From Caulobacter sp. Root655 (GTDB taxonomy: Bacteria; Pseudomonadota; Alphaproteobacteria; Caulobacterales; Caulobacteraceae), in contig NZ_LMHC01000012.1 in the NCBI RefSeq assembly GCF_001427665.1, positions 249,223 through 313,222 on the forward strand: 64,000 nucleotides of DNA. The letters run 5' to 3'. The stretch's first letter is position 1; each line of letters begins with the position of its first letter. Positions 26,192 through 35,164 of this stretch are shown here, piece by piece. Made by a program: the position numbers and the translations under genes. The notes under the pieces were generated by a model, which ran no database searches, was not told the origin of the DNA, and saw only the letters and a program-made list of their open reading frames with translations.

Positions 26192-27181
26192 GTGGAGGCG
26201 TTTCGCACGCTGCTCGCCTGTCCGGCCTGCGCCGGCGACCTGGCGGCGGACTGGGCCTGCCTGGGCTGCGGCGCCCGCCATGCCGCGCCGGACGGCGTGC
26301 CGGCCTTGCGCCTGGCGGCCGACGAGCGCACCGAAACCGTGCGCCGGTTCTACGAGCATGCGCCGTTCCCCGGCTATCCGCCGCGCGACAGCCTGGACTG
26401 GCTGCGCGCCCGCGCCGAGCGCAGCCCTTTCGCGCGGCTGCTGGACCGGTCCATCGCCGGCGACGCCAGGATCCTGGAGATGGGCTGCGGCACCGGCCAG
26501 ATGAGCCTCTACCTCGCCCGGGCCGACCGCGTGGTGATCGGCGCCGACCTCACCCGGGCGTCGCTGGCGCTGGGCGCGGCGGCGGCCCGGCGGTTCGGGG
26601 TGAGCGGCGTGCGGTTCGTCGAAACCGACCTCGCGGCGCCCGGCCTGCGCGAGGGCGCCTTCGACCTGGTCTATTGCTCCGGCGTGCTGCACCACACGCC
26701 CGATCCGCGGGCGTCGTTCCGTCACCTGGTCCGGCTGGCGCGACCGGGCGGGATGATCGTCCTGGGGCTCTACAACGCCTATGCCCGCCTGCCGCTGCGC
26801 CTGCGCCGGGCGGTCGGCCGGCTGTCCGGCTTCCGCTGGATCCCGTTCGACCCGGTGTTGCGCGACCGCGCCGCCGAGCCCGAGCGCCGCGCGGCCTGGC
26901 TCCGCGACCAGTACCTTCACCCCGAGGAGCATCGCCACACCCACGCCGAGGTGCTGGCCTGGTTCCGCGCCAACGACGTCGACTATGTGCGCGCCTATCC
27001 CAGCACCGTCCTTGGGGACGATCCGGAGGACCTGTTCACCCCGGCAGCCGACAACTGGGGACCGGAGGCCTGGCTGGCCCAACTTGGATGGATGCGCAGC
27101 CTCGGGCCGGAGGGAGGGCTGTTCGTGATGGTCGGCAGACGCTCCGGGTCGAGCATCCCGGCCGCCATCGGGCCAACCTGA
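26192..27181 (+). CDS. SAM-dependent methyltransferase with N-terminal zinc-ribbon-like segment
   Basis: This 329-residue protein starts at GTG, two bases after the DUF5989 stop. The first 40 residues form a Trm112-like cysteine segment (ACPACAGDL, CLGCGARH). A class I methyltransferase core follows (ILEMGCGTGQMSLYLA; VIGADLTRASLALG; VYCSGVLHHTPDP; ARPGGMIVLGLYN). The C-terminal third (EHRHTHAEVLAWFRAND) is common in envelope-cluster methyltransferases. Substrate unknown. It is the last gene of the operon. Confidence 0.8.
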   Translation: MEAFRTLLACPACAGDLAADWACLGCGARHAAPDGVPALRLAADERTETVRRFYEHAPFPGYPPRDSLDWLRARAERSPFARLLDRSIAGDARILEMGCGTGQMSLYLARADRVVIGADLTRASLALGAAAARRFGVSGVRFVETDLAAPGLREGAFDLVYCSGVLHHTPDPRASFRHLVRLARPGGMIVLGLYNAYARLPLRLRRAVGRLSGFRWIPFDPVLRDRAAEPERRAAWLRDQYLHPEEHRHTHAEVLAWFRANDVDYVRAYPSTVLGDDPEDLFTPAADNWGPEAWLAQLGWMRSLGPEGGLFVMVGRRSGSSIPAAIGPT

Positions 27182-27211
27182 CGCCGGTTCGCGCGCGCGT
27201 CGCCGGCGACT

Positions 27212-28159
27212 TCAGGTCGCCAGCGCGCCGCGCAAGGCGGGGACCAGCAGGGCGCACAACGCCGCCGCGCGGGGATGCTCCTCGCGGAGCTTGGCGCGAT
27301 GGAACAGCATCAGCTTGCGCTTGATCGCCGGCTGCACCAGCGGCACCAGTCGCACCCGATCGGTGTCGAGGCCGCGCGTGTAGAGACGCGGCAGGACACC
27401 CACCGCCAGGCCGCTGCTGGCCAGGCCGAGCAGCGACCCCACCTGGTCGACCTTGTAGCGCGTCGAGGGCGACAGGTTGTTCTGGCGCATCGCCGCCGAG
27501 CTCAGCTCGCCGATGCTGCCGCCGACGAAGTGAACGATCTCGCTGCCTTCCAGGGCGCTCCAGGGCAGGCTGGTCGAGGCCGCCAGCGGATGGTCCTTCG
27601 GCGTCACCAGCAGCATCTCGTCCTCGGCGATCAGGGTCGCTTCCAGCCCCTCCTCGGTGCGCCCCAGGACGCCCACGACGATGTCGAGCGCGCCGGTGCG
27701 CAGGTTTCCAAGGAGCGCGTCGTTCTTGCCGTCGCTGAGGTGGAAACTCACGTCGTCGCATTGGCCGCCGAGCCGCGCCACGACCTCGGCCGCCGCCGGC
27801 ACGACCGACGGGATCGCGCCGATCCGGATGACCGCCTTGCCCCGCGCGGCGACGTCGCTCATGTCGACGAAGGCGTTGTCGGCGGTCTTCAGCAGGCGCA
27901 GGGCGTGCGGCAGGAAGGCGGCCCCGGCGTCGGTAAGGGAGACGTGGTGGGTGCTCCGGTCGAACAGCCGGACGCCCAGATGCTCCTCGATCTGACGAAT
28001 GCCCGCGCTCAGAGCGGGTTGGGACACGATCATCCGCTCGGCCGCCCGGCTGAAGTTGCCCGTGTCGGCCAGGGCGGTGAAGAAGCGCAGCTGGCGCAGC
28101 GAGATGGCCTGGGTGCGGGCCGCTGGACGCGAGGCCGGGGCGGTCAAGATCTCTGGCAT
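27212..28159 (-). CDS. LysR-family transcriptional regulator
   Basis: The 315-residue protein has the LysR winged HTH (LRQLRFFTALADTGNFSRAA; SQPALSAGIRQIEEHLGVRL) and a C-terminal periplasmic-binding-like effector domain. I place the start at MPEILTAP. The in-frame upstream extension (to 28369) is not protein-like. It diverges from the TonB receptor of the nucleoside operon, so it is probably its activator, responding to a purine or nucleoside. That link is inference from position. Confidence 0.88.
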   Translation of the reverse strand: MPEILTAPASRPAARTQAISLRQLRFFTALADTGNFSRAAERMIVSQPALSAGIRQIEEHLGVRLFDRSTHHVSLTDAGAAFLPHALRLLKTADNAFVDMSDVAARGKAVIRIGAIPSVVPAAAEVVARLGGQCDDVSFHLSDGKNDALLGNLRTGALDIVVGVLGRTEEGLEATLIAEDEMLLVTPKDHPLAASTSLPWSALEGSEIVHFVGGSIGELSSAAMRQNNLSPSTRYKVDQVGSLLGLASSGLAVGVLPRLYTRGLDTDRVRLVPLVQPAIKRKLMLFHRAKLREEHPRAAALCALLVPALRGALAT

Positions 28160-28431
28160 GGCGGCCTTCGGGAACGGTGAGCGGGCCAGCCTCTGGTTAT
28201 AAGCCGTCCCTATAAGCAGATAACTACAAAGAGCTTCCAATTCTAAGGAGCCGTCATAACCTCGCAACAATCGCGCACCGATGGAATAGTTGAAATAAGC
28301 AGCAGAATTAGCGCATCCCCCGCGAAACAAGCGCGGACTTTGAGCAAATCTACTTGCTGAGGTAAACAACTATAAGAAGAAACGCCTGGGGAGGCTGTCG
28401 GCGGGCGCGCCAACCATCACGGGGGTTCTTC
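28160..28431. promoter_or_regulatory. LysR/TonB receptor divergent control region
   Basis: The 272 bases between the LysR start and the receptor start are AT-richer than the surroundings. TATAAG occurs at 28198-28203 and 28211-28216 (a direct repeat 13 bases apart) and again at 28371-28376, near the receptor. These are possible LysR contact sites or -10 elements. I could not fix a convincing promoter. Confidence 0.4.
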
Positions 28432-31419
28432 ATGTTGTCTGTTGTCGGCCATCGGCCAGAATGCGCCACCGGCGATCGCCGTCCCTCGCACGGCAAGGCG
28501 TCGATGCTGGGCATCGCCTCCACCGCCGTGCTCATCGCCCTGTCCTGCGGCGCCTCGGTTCAGGCGCAGGACAGCTCGGCCAGCGCCGAGGTCGAAGCGG
28601 TCGTGGTCACCGGATCGCGCATCAAGAGCCCCGACGCCACCAGCGTCAGCCCCATCAGCACGGTGACCAACAAGCAGATCGCCCAGCGCGGCGTCGTCCG
28701 CGTCGAGGACCTGATCAACACCCTGCCCCAGGCCTTCGCCGACCAGGGCAGCGGCAATCGCGGCGGCACGGTCGGGGCCAGCGGCACCGCCACCATCAAT
28801 CTGCGCAACCTCGGCAATCAGCGGACGCTGGTCCTGATCGACGGCAAGCGCCTGATGCAGGGCGATCCCGCCCGCTCGGCGGCCCAGGCCGCCGACATCA
28901 ACAACATCCCCGCCGCGCTGATCCAGCAGATCGACGTGGTGACCGGCGGCGCCTCGGCCGTCTACGGGTCGGACGCCCTGGCCGGCGTCGTCAACTTCAT
29001 GCTGAAGCGCGACTTCGAGGGCGTGCAGCTGGATGTGCAGGGCGGCCTGTACATGCACAACAATCACAGCGCGATCGTCTCGGCGGCCACGGCGGCGGGA
29101 CAGACGCCGGCGGTGGGCCGCGAGCTCGACGGCGGCCAGCAGAGCTATTCGATCACCGCCGGCCGGAATTTCGCCGACGGTCGCGGCAACCTCACCGGCT
29201 TCTTCAGCTACAAGGAAATCGCCGGCGTCGGCACCAAGGACCGCGACTTCTCGACCTGCAACCTGTCGGCCACCGCGACCGGCTATGCCTGCTCGCTGTC
29301 CAGCGCCACCTATCCGGTCCAGTTCCAGCTGACCAACCCGACCACCGGCGCGACGCGCGGCAGCTACGCCCTGGACGGAACCACCGGCAACACCCTGCGC
29401 GCCTACCGCACCTCGGACGGCTTCAACAACGGCAACACCTACGACCTGCAGTCGCCGGACAAGCGCTACAACGCCGACCTCTTCGGCCGCTACAAGATCT
29501 CGGACGCGGCCGAGGTCTACGGCGAGTTCATGTACATGCATGACGAGGCCGACATTAAGCTGTCGCCCACCGCCGTGTTCACGGTCCCCGAAAGCATCAA
29601 CTGCAACAACCCGCTGCTCTCGGCCCAGGAAAAGACCCTGATCTGCACCTCGGTCGGCCTGACCGACGCGCAGAGCGCCAATGTCATCGTCTCGCAGCGC
29701 AACGCCCTGGGCGGCTCGCGTCACGACTATACCGACCACACGTCCTACCGCGGCGTGGCCGGCCTCCGCGGCGACATCACCTCCAACTGGCGCTACGACG
29801 TCTACGCCCAGTACGGTCGCACCGACTACACCTCGCGCCTGACCAACGACTATTCCCTGGCCAGGTTCGCCAAGGCCCTGCGCGCGGTGACCAACGGCAG
29901 CGGCCAGATCGTCTGCGAATCCGTGGTCAACGGCAGCGACCCGTCCTGCGTGCCGATCAACCTGTTCCAGGTCGGCGGCATCACCCCGTCGGCGCTGAAC
30001 TACGTGCAGAACACCGTCCGCCGGAAGGGCTTCACCGAGGAGACCATTCTCAGCGGCGCGCTGACCGGCGACCTGGGCCTGACCAGCCCCTTCGCCAGCT
30101 ATCCGATCGGCGTCGCCATCGGCGCCGAGTATCGCGACGAGAAGATCAGCTTCCAGCCCGACAAATACTACAGCAGCCGCGACGTGGCCGGGAACTCGGG
30201 CGGGGAATATCCGATCGAGGGCTCGTTCAACGTCAAGGAAATCTATGGCGAGATCCGGGTTCCACTGGTCGAGAACAAGCCGTTCTTCAAGAGCCTGTCG
30301 GCCGAAGGCGGCGTGCGCTACTCCGACTACAGCACCGCGGGCGACACCTGGGCCTACAAGGCCGGCGGCGAATGGGCCCCGGTCAGCGACATCCGCTTCC
30401 GCGGCAGCTTCCAGCGCGCGGTGCGGGCGCCCAACCTGGTCGAGCTGTTCGGGCCGCAACGCACCGTGACCGCCGCGATCACCGACCCCTGCGAAGGCGC
30501 GACGCCCAGGGCGACGGCGGCCCAATGCGCCCTGTCGGGCGTGACGGCGGCGCAGTACGGGACGATCGCCCCGGCGGCGGGCCAGCAGTCCGGCGCCCTG
30601 GTCGGCGGCAATCCCGATCTGGCTCCGGAAAAGTCGAACACCAAGTCGTTCGGCGTGCAGTTCATGCCCCGGTTCCTGCAAGGCGTGACCTTCACCGTCG
30701 ACTATTTCGACATCGACGTGAAGAAGCTGATCACCACCGTTCCGGCCGGGATCGAGCTGTCGCAGTGCATCAACACCGGCGTGTTCTGCGACCTGATCAA
30801 GCGCAACGCCGCGACCGGGTCGCTGGTCACCAGCGGCTATGTCGTCACCACCAGCGTCAACGCCGGCTACCTGAAGACCTCAGGCCTGGATTTCTCGGTC
30901 ACCGCCGCGCACGACCTGCCCGACCTGTTCGGCAAGGACATGGGCCGGATCGGGCTGAACTTCTCGGGCACCAAGACCAACAAGTACGAGGTCCAGATCC
31001 TGCCCGGCTCGCAGCCCTATCGCTGCGACGGCTATTTCGGCGTCACCTGCGGCCAGCCGATCCCTGAATGGCGTCACCGCCTGATCGCCGACTGGACCTC
31101 GCGCGGCGGCGTCAACCTGTCGGCCACCTGGCGCTATATCGGCGGAACGAAGAACGACAAATCGAGCAGCGCGACCTTCCTGAAGGCCGCCTACCAGCCC
31201 TACGACCTGAAGATGCCCAGCGTCAGCTATGTCGACTTCGCCGCCTCGATGGACGTCGCCGAGAAGGTCACGGTCCGGGTCGGCGTCAACAACGCCTTCG
31301 ACAAGGACCCGCCCCTGACCGCCAGCACCGGCGGCCAGACCTCGAACGGGGCCTTCTTCTCGGGCATGTACGACTCGCTGGGCCGCTACATGTTCGTCGG
31401 CGCCACGGCGCGCTTCTGA
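28432..31419 (+). CDS. TonB-dependent outer-membrane receptor (purine/nucleoside locus)
   Basis: This 995-residue receptor has a TonB-box-like stretch VEAVVVTGSRIKSPDA, a plug (VEDLINTLPQAFADQGSGN; TINLRNLGNQRTLVLIDGKR) and a barrel ending in SLGRYMFVGATARF. The first 24 residues are odd for a signal peptide. A second ATG at 28504 (MLGIASTAVLIALSCGASVQ) fits better as the mature signal start, though 28432 has GGGGG upstream. The next genes hydrolyse, import and deaminate purine compounds, so nucleosides or nucleobases are the probable ligand. Confidence 0.9.
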   Translation: MLSVVGHRPECATGDRRPSHGKASMLGIASTAVLIALSCGASVQAQDSSASAEVEAVVVTGSRIKSPDATSVSPISTVTNKQIAQRGVVRVEDLINTLPQAFADQGSGNRGGTVGASGTATINLRNLGNQRTLVLIDGKRLMQGDPARSAAQAADINNIPAALIQQIDVVTGGASAVYGSDALAGVVNFMLKRDFEGVQLDVQGGLYMHNNHSAIVSAATAAGQTPAVGRELDGGQQSYSITAGRNFADGRGNLTGFFSYKEIAGVGTKDRDFSTCNLSATATGYACSLSSATYPVQFQLTNPTTGATRGSYALDGTTGNTLRAYRTSDGFNNGNTYDLQSPDKRYNADLFGRYKISDAAEVYGEFMYMHDEADIKLSPTAVFTVPESINCNNPLLSAQEKTLICTSVGLTDAQSANVIVSQRNALGGSRHDYTDHTSYRGVAGLRGDITSNWRYDVYAQYGRTDYTSRLTNDYSLARFAKALRAVTNGSGQIVCESVVNGSDPSCVPINLFQVGGITPSALNYVQNTVRRKGFTEETILSGALTGDLGLTSPFASYPIGVAIGAEYRDEKISFQPDKYYSSRDVAGNSGGEYPIEGSFNVKEIYGEIRVPLVENKPFFKSLSAEGGVRYSDYSTAGDTWAYKAGGEWAPVSDIRFRGSFQRAVRAPNLVELFGPQRTVTAAITDPCEGATPRATAAQCALSGVTAAQYGTIAPAAGQQSGALVGGNPDLAPEKSNTKSFGVQFMPRFLQGVTFTVDYFDIDVKKLITTVPAGIELSQCINTGVFCDLIKRNAATGSLVTSGYVVTTSVNAGYLKTSGLDFSVTAAHDLPDLFGKDMGRIGLNFSGTKTNKYEVQILPGSQPYRCDGYFGVTCGQPIPEWRHRLIADWTSRGGVNLSATWRYIGGTKNDKSSSATFLKAAYQPYDLKMPSVSYVDFAASMDVAEKVTVRVGVNNAFDKDPPLTASTGGQTSNGAFFSGMYDSLGRYMFVGATARF

Positions 31420-31475
31420 TCCGGATACGGGAAGGGTGAGCGCCCTTCCCGTGACGCCCAGGCCAAGGACCTATC

Positions 31476-32594
31476 ATGCTGCTCCGCACCAAAGCCCCTC
31501 TCTGGCGCCCCGCGGCCCTTGGCCTATCCGCGCTGCTCGCGTGTTGCATGCTCGCGAGCAGCGCCTCGGCCCAGACCTCGTCCGTCCCCTCCCCGGACAA
31601 GGTCAGCATCTTCTTCGACAATGACTTCCTTGGCCCTGGCCAGAGCAACATCCAGTCGTTGATCCCGCTGCTGCGCGACGAGCGGGTCAAGCTGATGGGG
31701 ATCGGCGTCGTCACCGGCGACGCCTGGCTGAAGGAAGAGACCGCCCACGCCCTGCGCTTCCTGGAGATCGCCAAGCGCCCCGACGTGCCGGTGCATCTCG
31801 GCGCCGAAATGCCGCTGATGCGCACCCAGGCCGAGATGGCCAACTGGGAGGCGCGCTATGGCCGCGTACCGTTCAAGGGCGCCTGGAGCACGCCGCGCCC
31901 GGGCCGCACCTACCACCCGCAGGACCCCGCCCTGATCCCGCCGATGCCGGAGGGCGCGCCGACGATCAAGGCCTCCGACGAGGACGCCGTCCACGCCCTG
32001 ATCCGCAACGTGCGCGCCCATCCCGGCCAGATCACCATCGTCAGCGCCGGCCCGCTGACCAACATCGCCTTGGCCCTGCGCATCGCGCCCGACATCGCGC
32101 CGCTGGCCAAGGAAATCGTCATCGAACCCGGCAAGCTCGACACCGCCGTCGCGCGGGTGACCGGCAACACCGACTACGCCACCGACTTCAACTTCCTGTT
32201 CGACCCCGAGGCGGCCCACATCGTGCTGACCGCCCCGTGGAAGAAGATCACCGTCATGGGCAACGTCACCGCCTCGGCCAAGGCCACGCAGGCCGTCGTC
32301 GACCGCATCGGCGCGTCCGGCGCGCCGGTGGCGACCTACGTCAAGACCTACGCCCGGATCGGTCAGCCGCTGTGGGACGAAATCACCGTCGCCGTCGCCG
32401 TCGATCGCTCGCTGGTCACCGAGGAACTGGTGGCGCGGATGGACGTCGACACCCTGCCCGGTCCGTCCTACGGCCAGCCTGTCGTCTGGAAGGAGGACAT
32501 GGCCCCGGGCAGCGGCGAGCGCGAGGTCCACATCGTCCGCGCGATCGACGTCGACCGCTTCCTGTCGACCTTCATCGCCCAGGCTTCGAAATGA
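31476..32594 (+). CDS. Inosine-uridine-type nucleoside hydrolase, exported, altered Ca site
   Basis: This 372-residue protein carries a signal peptide ending near SASAQ, so it is periplasmic. The fold is that of nucleoside N-ribohydrolases (VSAGPLTNIALALR; DFNFLFDPEAAHIVL). The N-terminal calcium motif, normally DTDPGxDD, reads DNDFLGPG at residues 48-55. The first two Asp are kept but the last two positions are Pro and Gly. It may therefore have reduced or changed activity. Its stop overlaps the permease start (ATGA). Confidence 0.82.
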   Translation: MLLRTKAPLWRPAALGLSALLACCMLASSASAQTSSVPSPDKVSIFFDNDFLGPGQSNIQSLIPLLRDERVKLMGIGVVTGDAWLKEETAHALRFLEIAKRPDVPVHLGAEMPLMRTQAEMANWEARYGRVPFKGAWSTPRPGRTYHPQDPALIPPMPEGAPTIKASDEDAVHALIRNVRAHPGQITIVSAGPLTNIALALRIAPDIAPLAKEIVIEPGKLDTAVARVTGNTDYATDFNFLFDPEAAHIVLTAPWKKITVMGNVTASAKATQAVVDRIGASGAPVATYVKTYARIGQPLWDEITVAVAVDRSLVTEELVARMDVDTLPGPSYGQPVVWKEDMAPGSGEREVHIVRAIDVDRFLSTFIAQASK

Positions 32595-33913
32595 GCCGCC
32601 TCCACGCCTTCCTCGATCGGCGTTTCGCCCTGGGCGCTCGCGAGACAACGGTCAGCCGCGAGATGATCGCCGGCCTGACCAGCTTCCTGGCGGCGGCCTA
32701 TCTGATCGTCGTCATCCCCTCGCTGCTGTCGACCGGCGGCATGGACCGCGGCGCGGTGACCACCGCCGCCATCCTGGTCATGGCCCTGGGCAGCCTGTTC
32801 ATGGGCGTCTATGCCAACCTGCCGTTCATCGTCGGGCCCGGCATCGGCGGTTCGGTGATCCTGGGCGTGACCCTGGCCCATGTGGAGCACGTGCCCTTCG
32901 CCACCGGCCTGGCGATCGCCATGACCTCGGGCCTGCTGTTCCTGGTCCTGACCCTGACCGGCGCGCGCGAACTGGTGGTGCGGATGATCCCGCCGCAGAT
33001 CAAGCTGGGGCTGGGCGCCTCGATCGGCCTGTTCATCGCCATGCTGGGATGCCGCGACGCCGGCATGGTGGCGTTGAACGTCAAGTCCAACGCCCTGGCC
33101 CTGGGCGACTTCTCCCAGCCCGGGCCGATCGTGGCCCTGATCGGCCTGGCCGTCGCGGTGGCCATGCAGGCGCGCAAGATCCCCGGCGCGGTGCTGGCCG
33201 GCATCGCCGTCGCCGCCCTGGCCGGCGTCCCGCTGGGCCTGACCCACCTGCCCCACAACGGCTTGTCCCTGCCCCACGCCCTGACGCCGGTGGCGCTGCG
33301 CGTCGACTTCATGGGCGCGTTCAGCCTCGCCGCCTTGCCCTACGTCTTCGCCTTCTTCGCCGGCGAGTTCTTCTCGACCCTGGGCACCACCCTGGCGATC
33401 GGCGCCAAGGCCGGACTGACCGACGCGGACGGCAACCTGCCGGGCATCGAGAAGCCCTTCCTCGTCGACTCCCTGGCCGCCGCCCTGGGACCGCTGATCG
33501 GTATTCCGGCCGGCACCGCCCTGGTGGAATCCGCCGCCGGCGTCGAGGCGGGCGGGCGCACGGGCCTGACCCCGGTCACCGCTGCGGTCCTGTTCCTCTG
33601 CACGCTGTGCCTGCTGCCGCTGGCCATGGCGATCCCCAAGCAGGCCACGGCGCCGGCCCTGATCCTGATCGGCATCTCGATGCTGGGCACCATCCGCCAT
33701 CTGCGCAGCGAGGACATCACCGACATCCTGCCCGCCCTGGCCATGGTCCTGCTGACCCTGATCTCCAACAGCTTCGGCACCGGCATCGCCGGCGGCCTGC
33801 TGGTCCATGTCATCGTCCAGGTCCTGGCCGGCAAGGCGCGCGAGATTCCGGTCGGCCTGCTGATCCTGTCCATCCCGCTTGGCTACTACTTCTACACCGC
33901 CGCCACGCACTAG
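32591..33913 (+). CDS. NCS2-family (AzgA-type) nucleobase permease
   Basis: This 440-residue inner-membrane protein has about 12 hydrophobic segments and matches the AzgA guanine/hypoxanthine permease branch (TSFLAAAYLIVVIPSLLS; PFIVGPGIGGSVILG; GTTLAIGAKAGLTDADGNLP; GTALVESAAGVEAGGRTGLT). It starts at an ATG overlapping the nucleoside hydrolase stop. Together they suggest that nucleosides are split in the periplasm and the free purine base is imported. The stop codon lies inside the repeat that follows. Confidence 0.88.
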   Translation: MSRLHAFLDRRFALGARETTVSREMIAGLTSFLAAAYLIVVIPSLLSTGGMDRGAVTTAAILVMALGSLFMGVYANLPFIVGPGIGGSVILGVTLAHVEHVPFATGLAIAMTSGLLFLVLTLTGARELVVRMIPPQIKLGLGASIGLFIAMLGCRDAGMVALNVKSNALALGDFSQPGPIVALIGLAVAVAMQARKIPGAVLAGIAVAALAGVPLGLTHLPHNGLSLPHALTPVALRVDFMGAFSLAALPYVFAFFAGEFFSTLGTTLAIGAKAGLTDADGNLPGIEKPFLVDSLAAALGPLIGIPAGTALVESAAGVEAGGRTGLTPVTAAVLFLCTLCLLPLAMAIPKQATAPALILIGISMLGTIRHLRSEDITDILPALAMVLLTLISNSFGTGIAGGLLVHVIVQVLAGKAREIPVGLLILSIPLGYYFYTAATH

Positions 33914-34013
33914 AGCGCCCGACCCGACTGCATCGGGCCGGGCGCTCTAGCCCTTTGTTTTGGCGCGTTTTCTTCACGCGAACCGGTATCCACTTCGCTT
34001 GAAAACGCTCTAG
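33910..34013. repeat. CTAG-bounded repeat with perfect-ended hairpin, copy 4
   Basis: CTAG occurs at 33910-33913, 33947-33950 and 34010-34013. The first half is a hairpin, CTAGAGCGCCCG...CGGGCGCTCTAG. The second half carries ACGCGAACCGGTATCCACTT followed by CGCTTGAAAACGCTCTAG, a type of intergenic repeat common in alphaproteobacteria. The first CTAG contains the permease stop. It is flanked by the permease and deaminase genes and could also terminate transcription. Confidence 0.7.
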
Positions 34014-34033
34014 GTTCCCGTCTCCAAGGCATC

Positions 34034-35164
34034 ATGACCACCGACCCCATCCAGACTATCGGCAACGTCCCCGCGTCCACGCTTGGTCGCCAGACGGACG
34101 CGGCGCAGCGCCGGTTCTTCCGCGCCCTGCCGAAGGTGGAGCTGCATTGCCACCTGCTCGGCGCCGTGCGCCGCGACACCTTCACGGCCCTGGTCCGCAA
34201 GCGCGGCGCGCCGATCACCGACGCCGAGATCGCCGCCTTCTACGCACGGGGCGCCAAGCCGGTCGGCGTGCTGCGCGTGCTGCGCGCGCTGGAGCGGCAC
34301 CTGCTGCTGGAGCCCGACGACTTCCGCCGGATCACCTACGAATACCTGGAGGACGCGGCGGCCGAGACGGTCCGCCACGCCGAGTTCTTCTGGAACCCGA
34401 CCGCCACGATCCGCGACACCGGCCTGGCCTATGGCGAGGTCCAGGCCGGCATCCTGGCGGGCATGCGCGAGGCGCGGAGCGATTTCGGGGTCAGCGCCCT
34501 GCTGATCCCCAGCATCGACCGCGAGGCCGAGGCCTCCAGCGCCCTGGAGATGGTGGAGATGATGCTGGCCCATCGCGATCCGGCGGTGGCGGGCATCGGC
34601 ATCGACTACCGCGAGAACGACCGCCCCCCCGAGCTGTTCCTCGAGGCCTACGCCCTGGCGCGCCGCCACGGCCTAAAGGCGACGGCCCACGCGGGCGAGT
34701 TCGGCATGCCCTGGACCAATGTCGAGACGGCGGTCGAACGGCTGAAGGTCGACCGCGTCGACCACGGCTACACCATCGTCGACAATCCCGACCTGGCGCG
34801 ACGCTACGCCGAACGCGGCATCGTCTTCACCGTGGTCCCGACCAACTCCTACTACCTGCGCACGCTCGAACCGGAGCGCTGGGCGGCGGATCATCCGATC
34901 CGCGCCATGTCGGCGCTGGGCCTGAAGCTCCACCCCAACACCGACGACCCGACCCTGCACAATGTCAGCCCGGCCGGCGCCTGGGAGCTGATGTACAGCC
35001 ATCTCGGCTACGACATCGACGCGCTGAAGGCGATGATGCTCAACGGGATCGACGGATCCTGGGCCGATGAAGACCAGCGCGCGGCCTGGCGCGCGGCCTG
35101 GCCGGTGGAATTCGACGAACTGGCCGTTTCGGCCGGCTGGCCGCCCGCGGACGGCGCCGCGTGA
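34034..35164 (+). CDS. Adenosine deaminase family protein
   Basis: This 376-residue metal-dependent deaminase has the metal site ELHCHLLGAVR, then TAHAGEFG, VDHGY and the catalytic HPNTDDPTLHNVSP. The zinc ligands are complete. The residue after HxHL, normally Asp (HLDG), is Leu here. In mammalian adenosine deaminase that Asp contacts the ribose, so the preferred substrate may be a base or other aminopurine. AAGG precedes the ATG. Its stop overlaps the next start (GTGA). Confidence 0.85.
   Translation: MTTDPIQTIGNVPASTLGRQTDAAQRRFFRALPKVELHCHLLGAVRRDTFTALVRKRGAPITDAEIAAFYARGAKPVGVLRVLRALERHLLLEPDDFRRITYEYLEDAAAETVRHAEFFWNPTATIRDTGLAYGEVQAGILAGMREARSDFGVSALLIPSIDREAEASSALEMVEMMLAHRDPAVAGIGIDYRENDRPPELFLEAYALARRHGLKATAHAGEFGMPWTNVETAVERLKVDRVDHGYTIVDNPDLARRYAERGIVFTVVPTNSYYLRTLEPERWAADHPIRAMSALGLKLHPNTDDPTLHNVSPAGAWELMYSHLGYDIDALKAMMLNGIDGSWADEDQRAAWRAAWPVEFDELAVSAGWPPADGAA

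Noticed and set aside
28160-28369. N-terminal extension of the LysR protein
   Set aside because: It runs through the divergent promoter region and its sequence is not protein-like. The LysR HTH begins normally after MPEILTAP.
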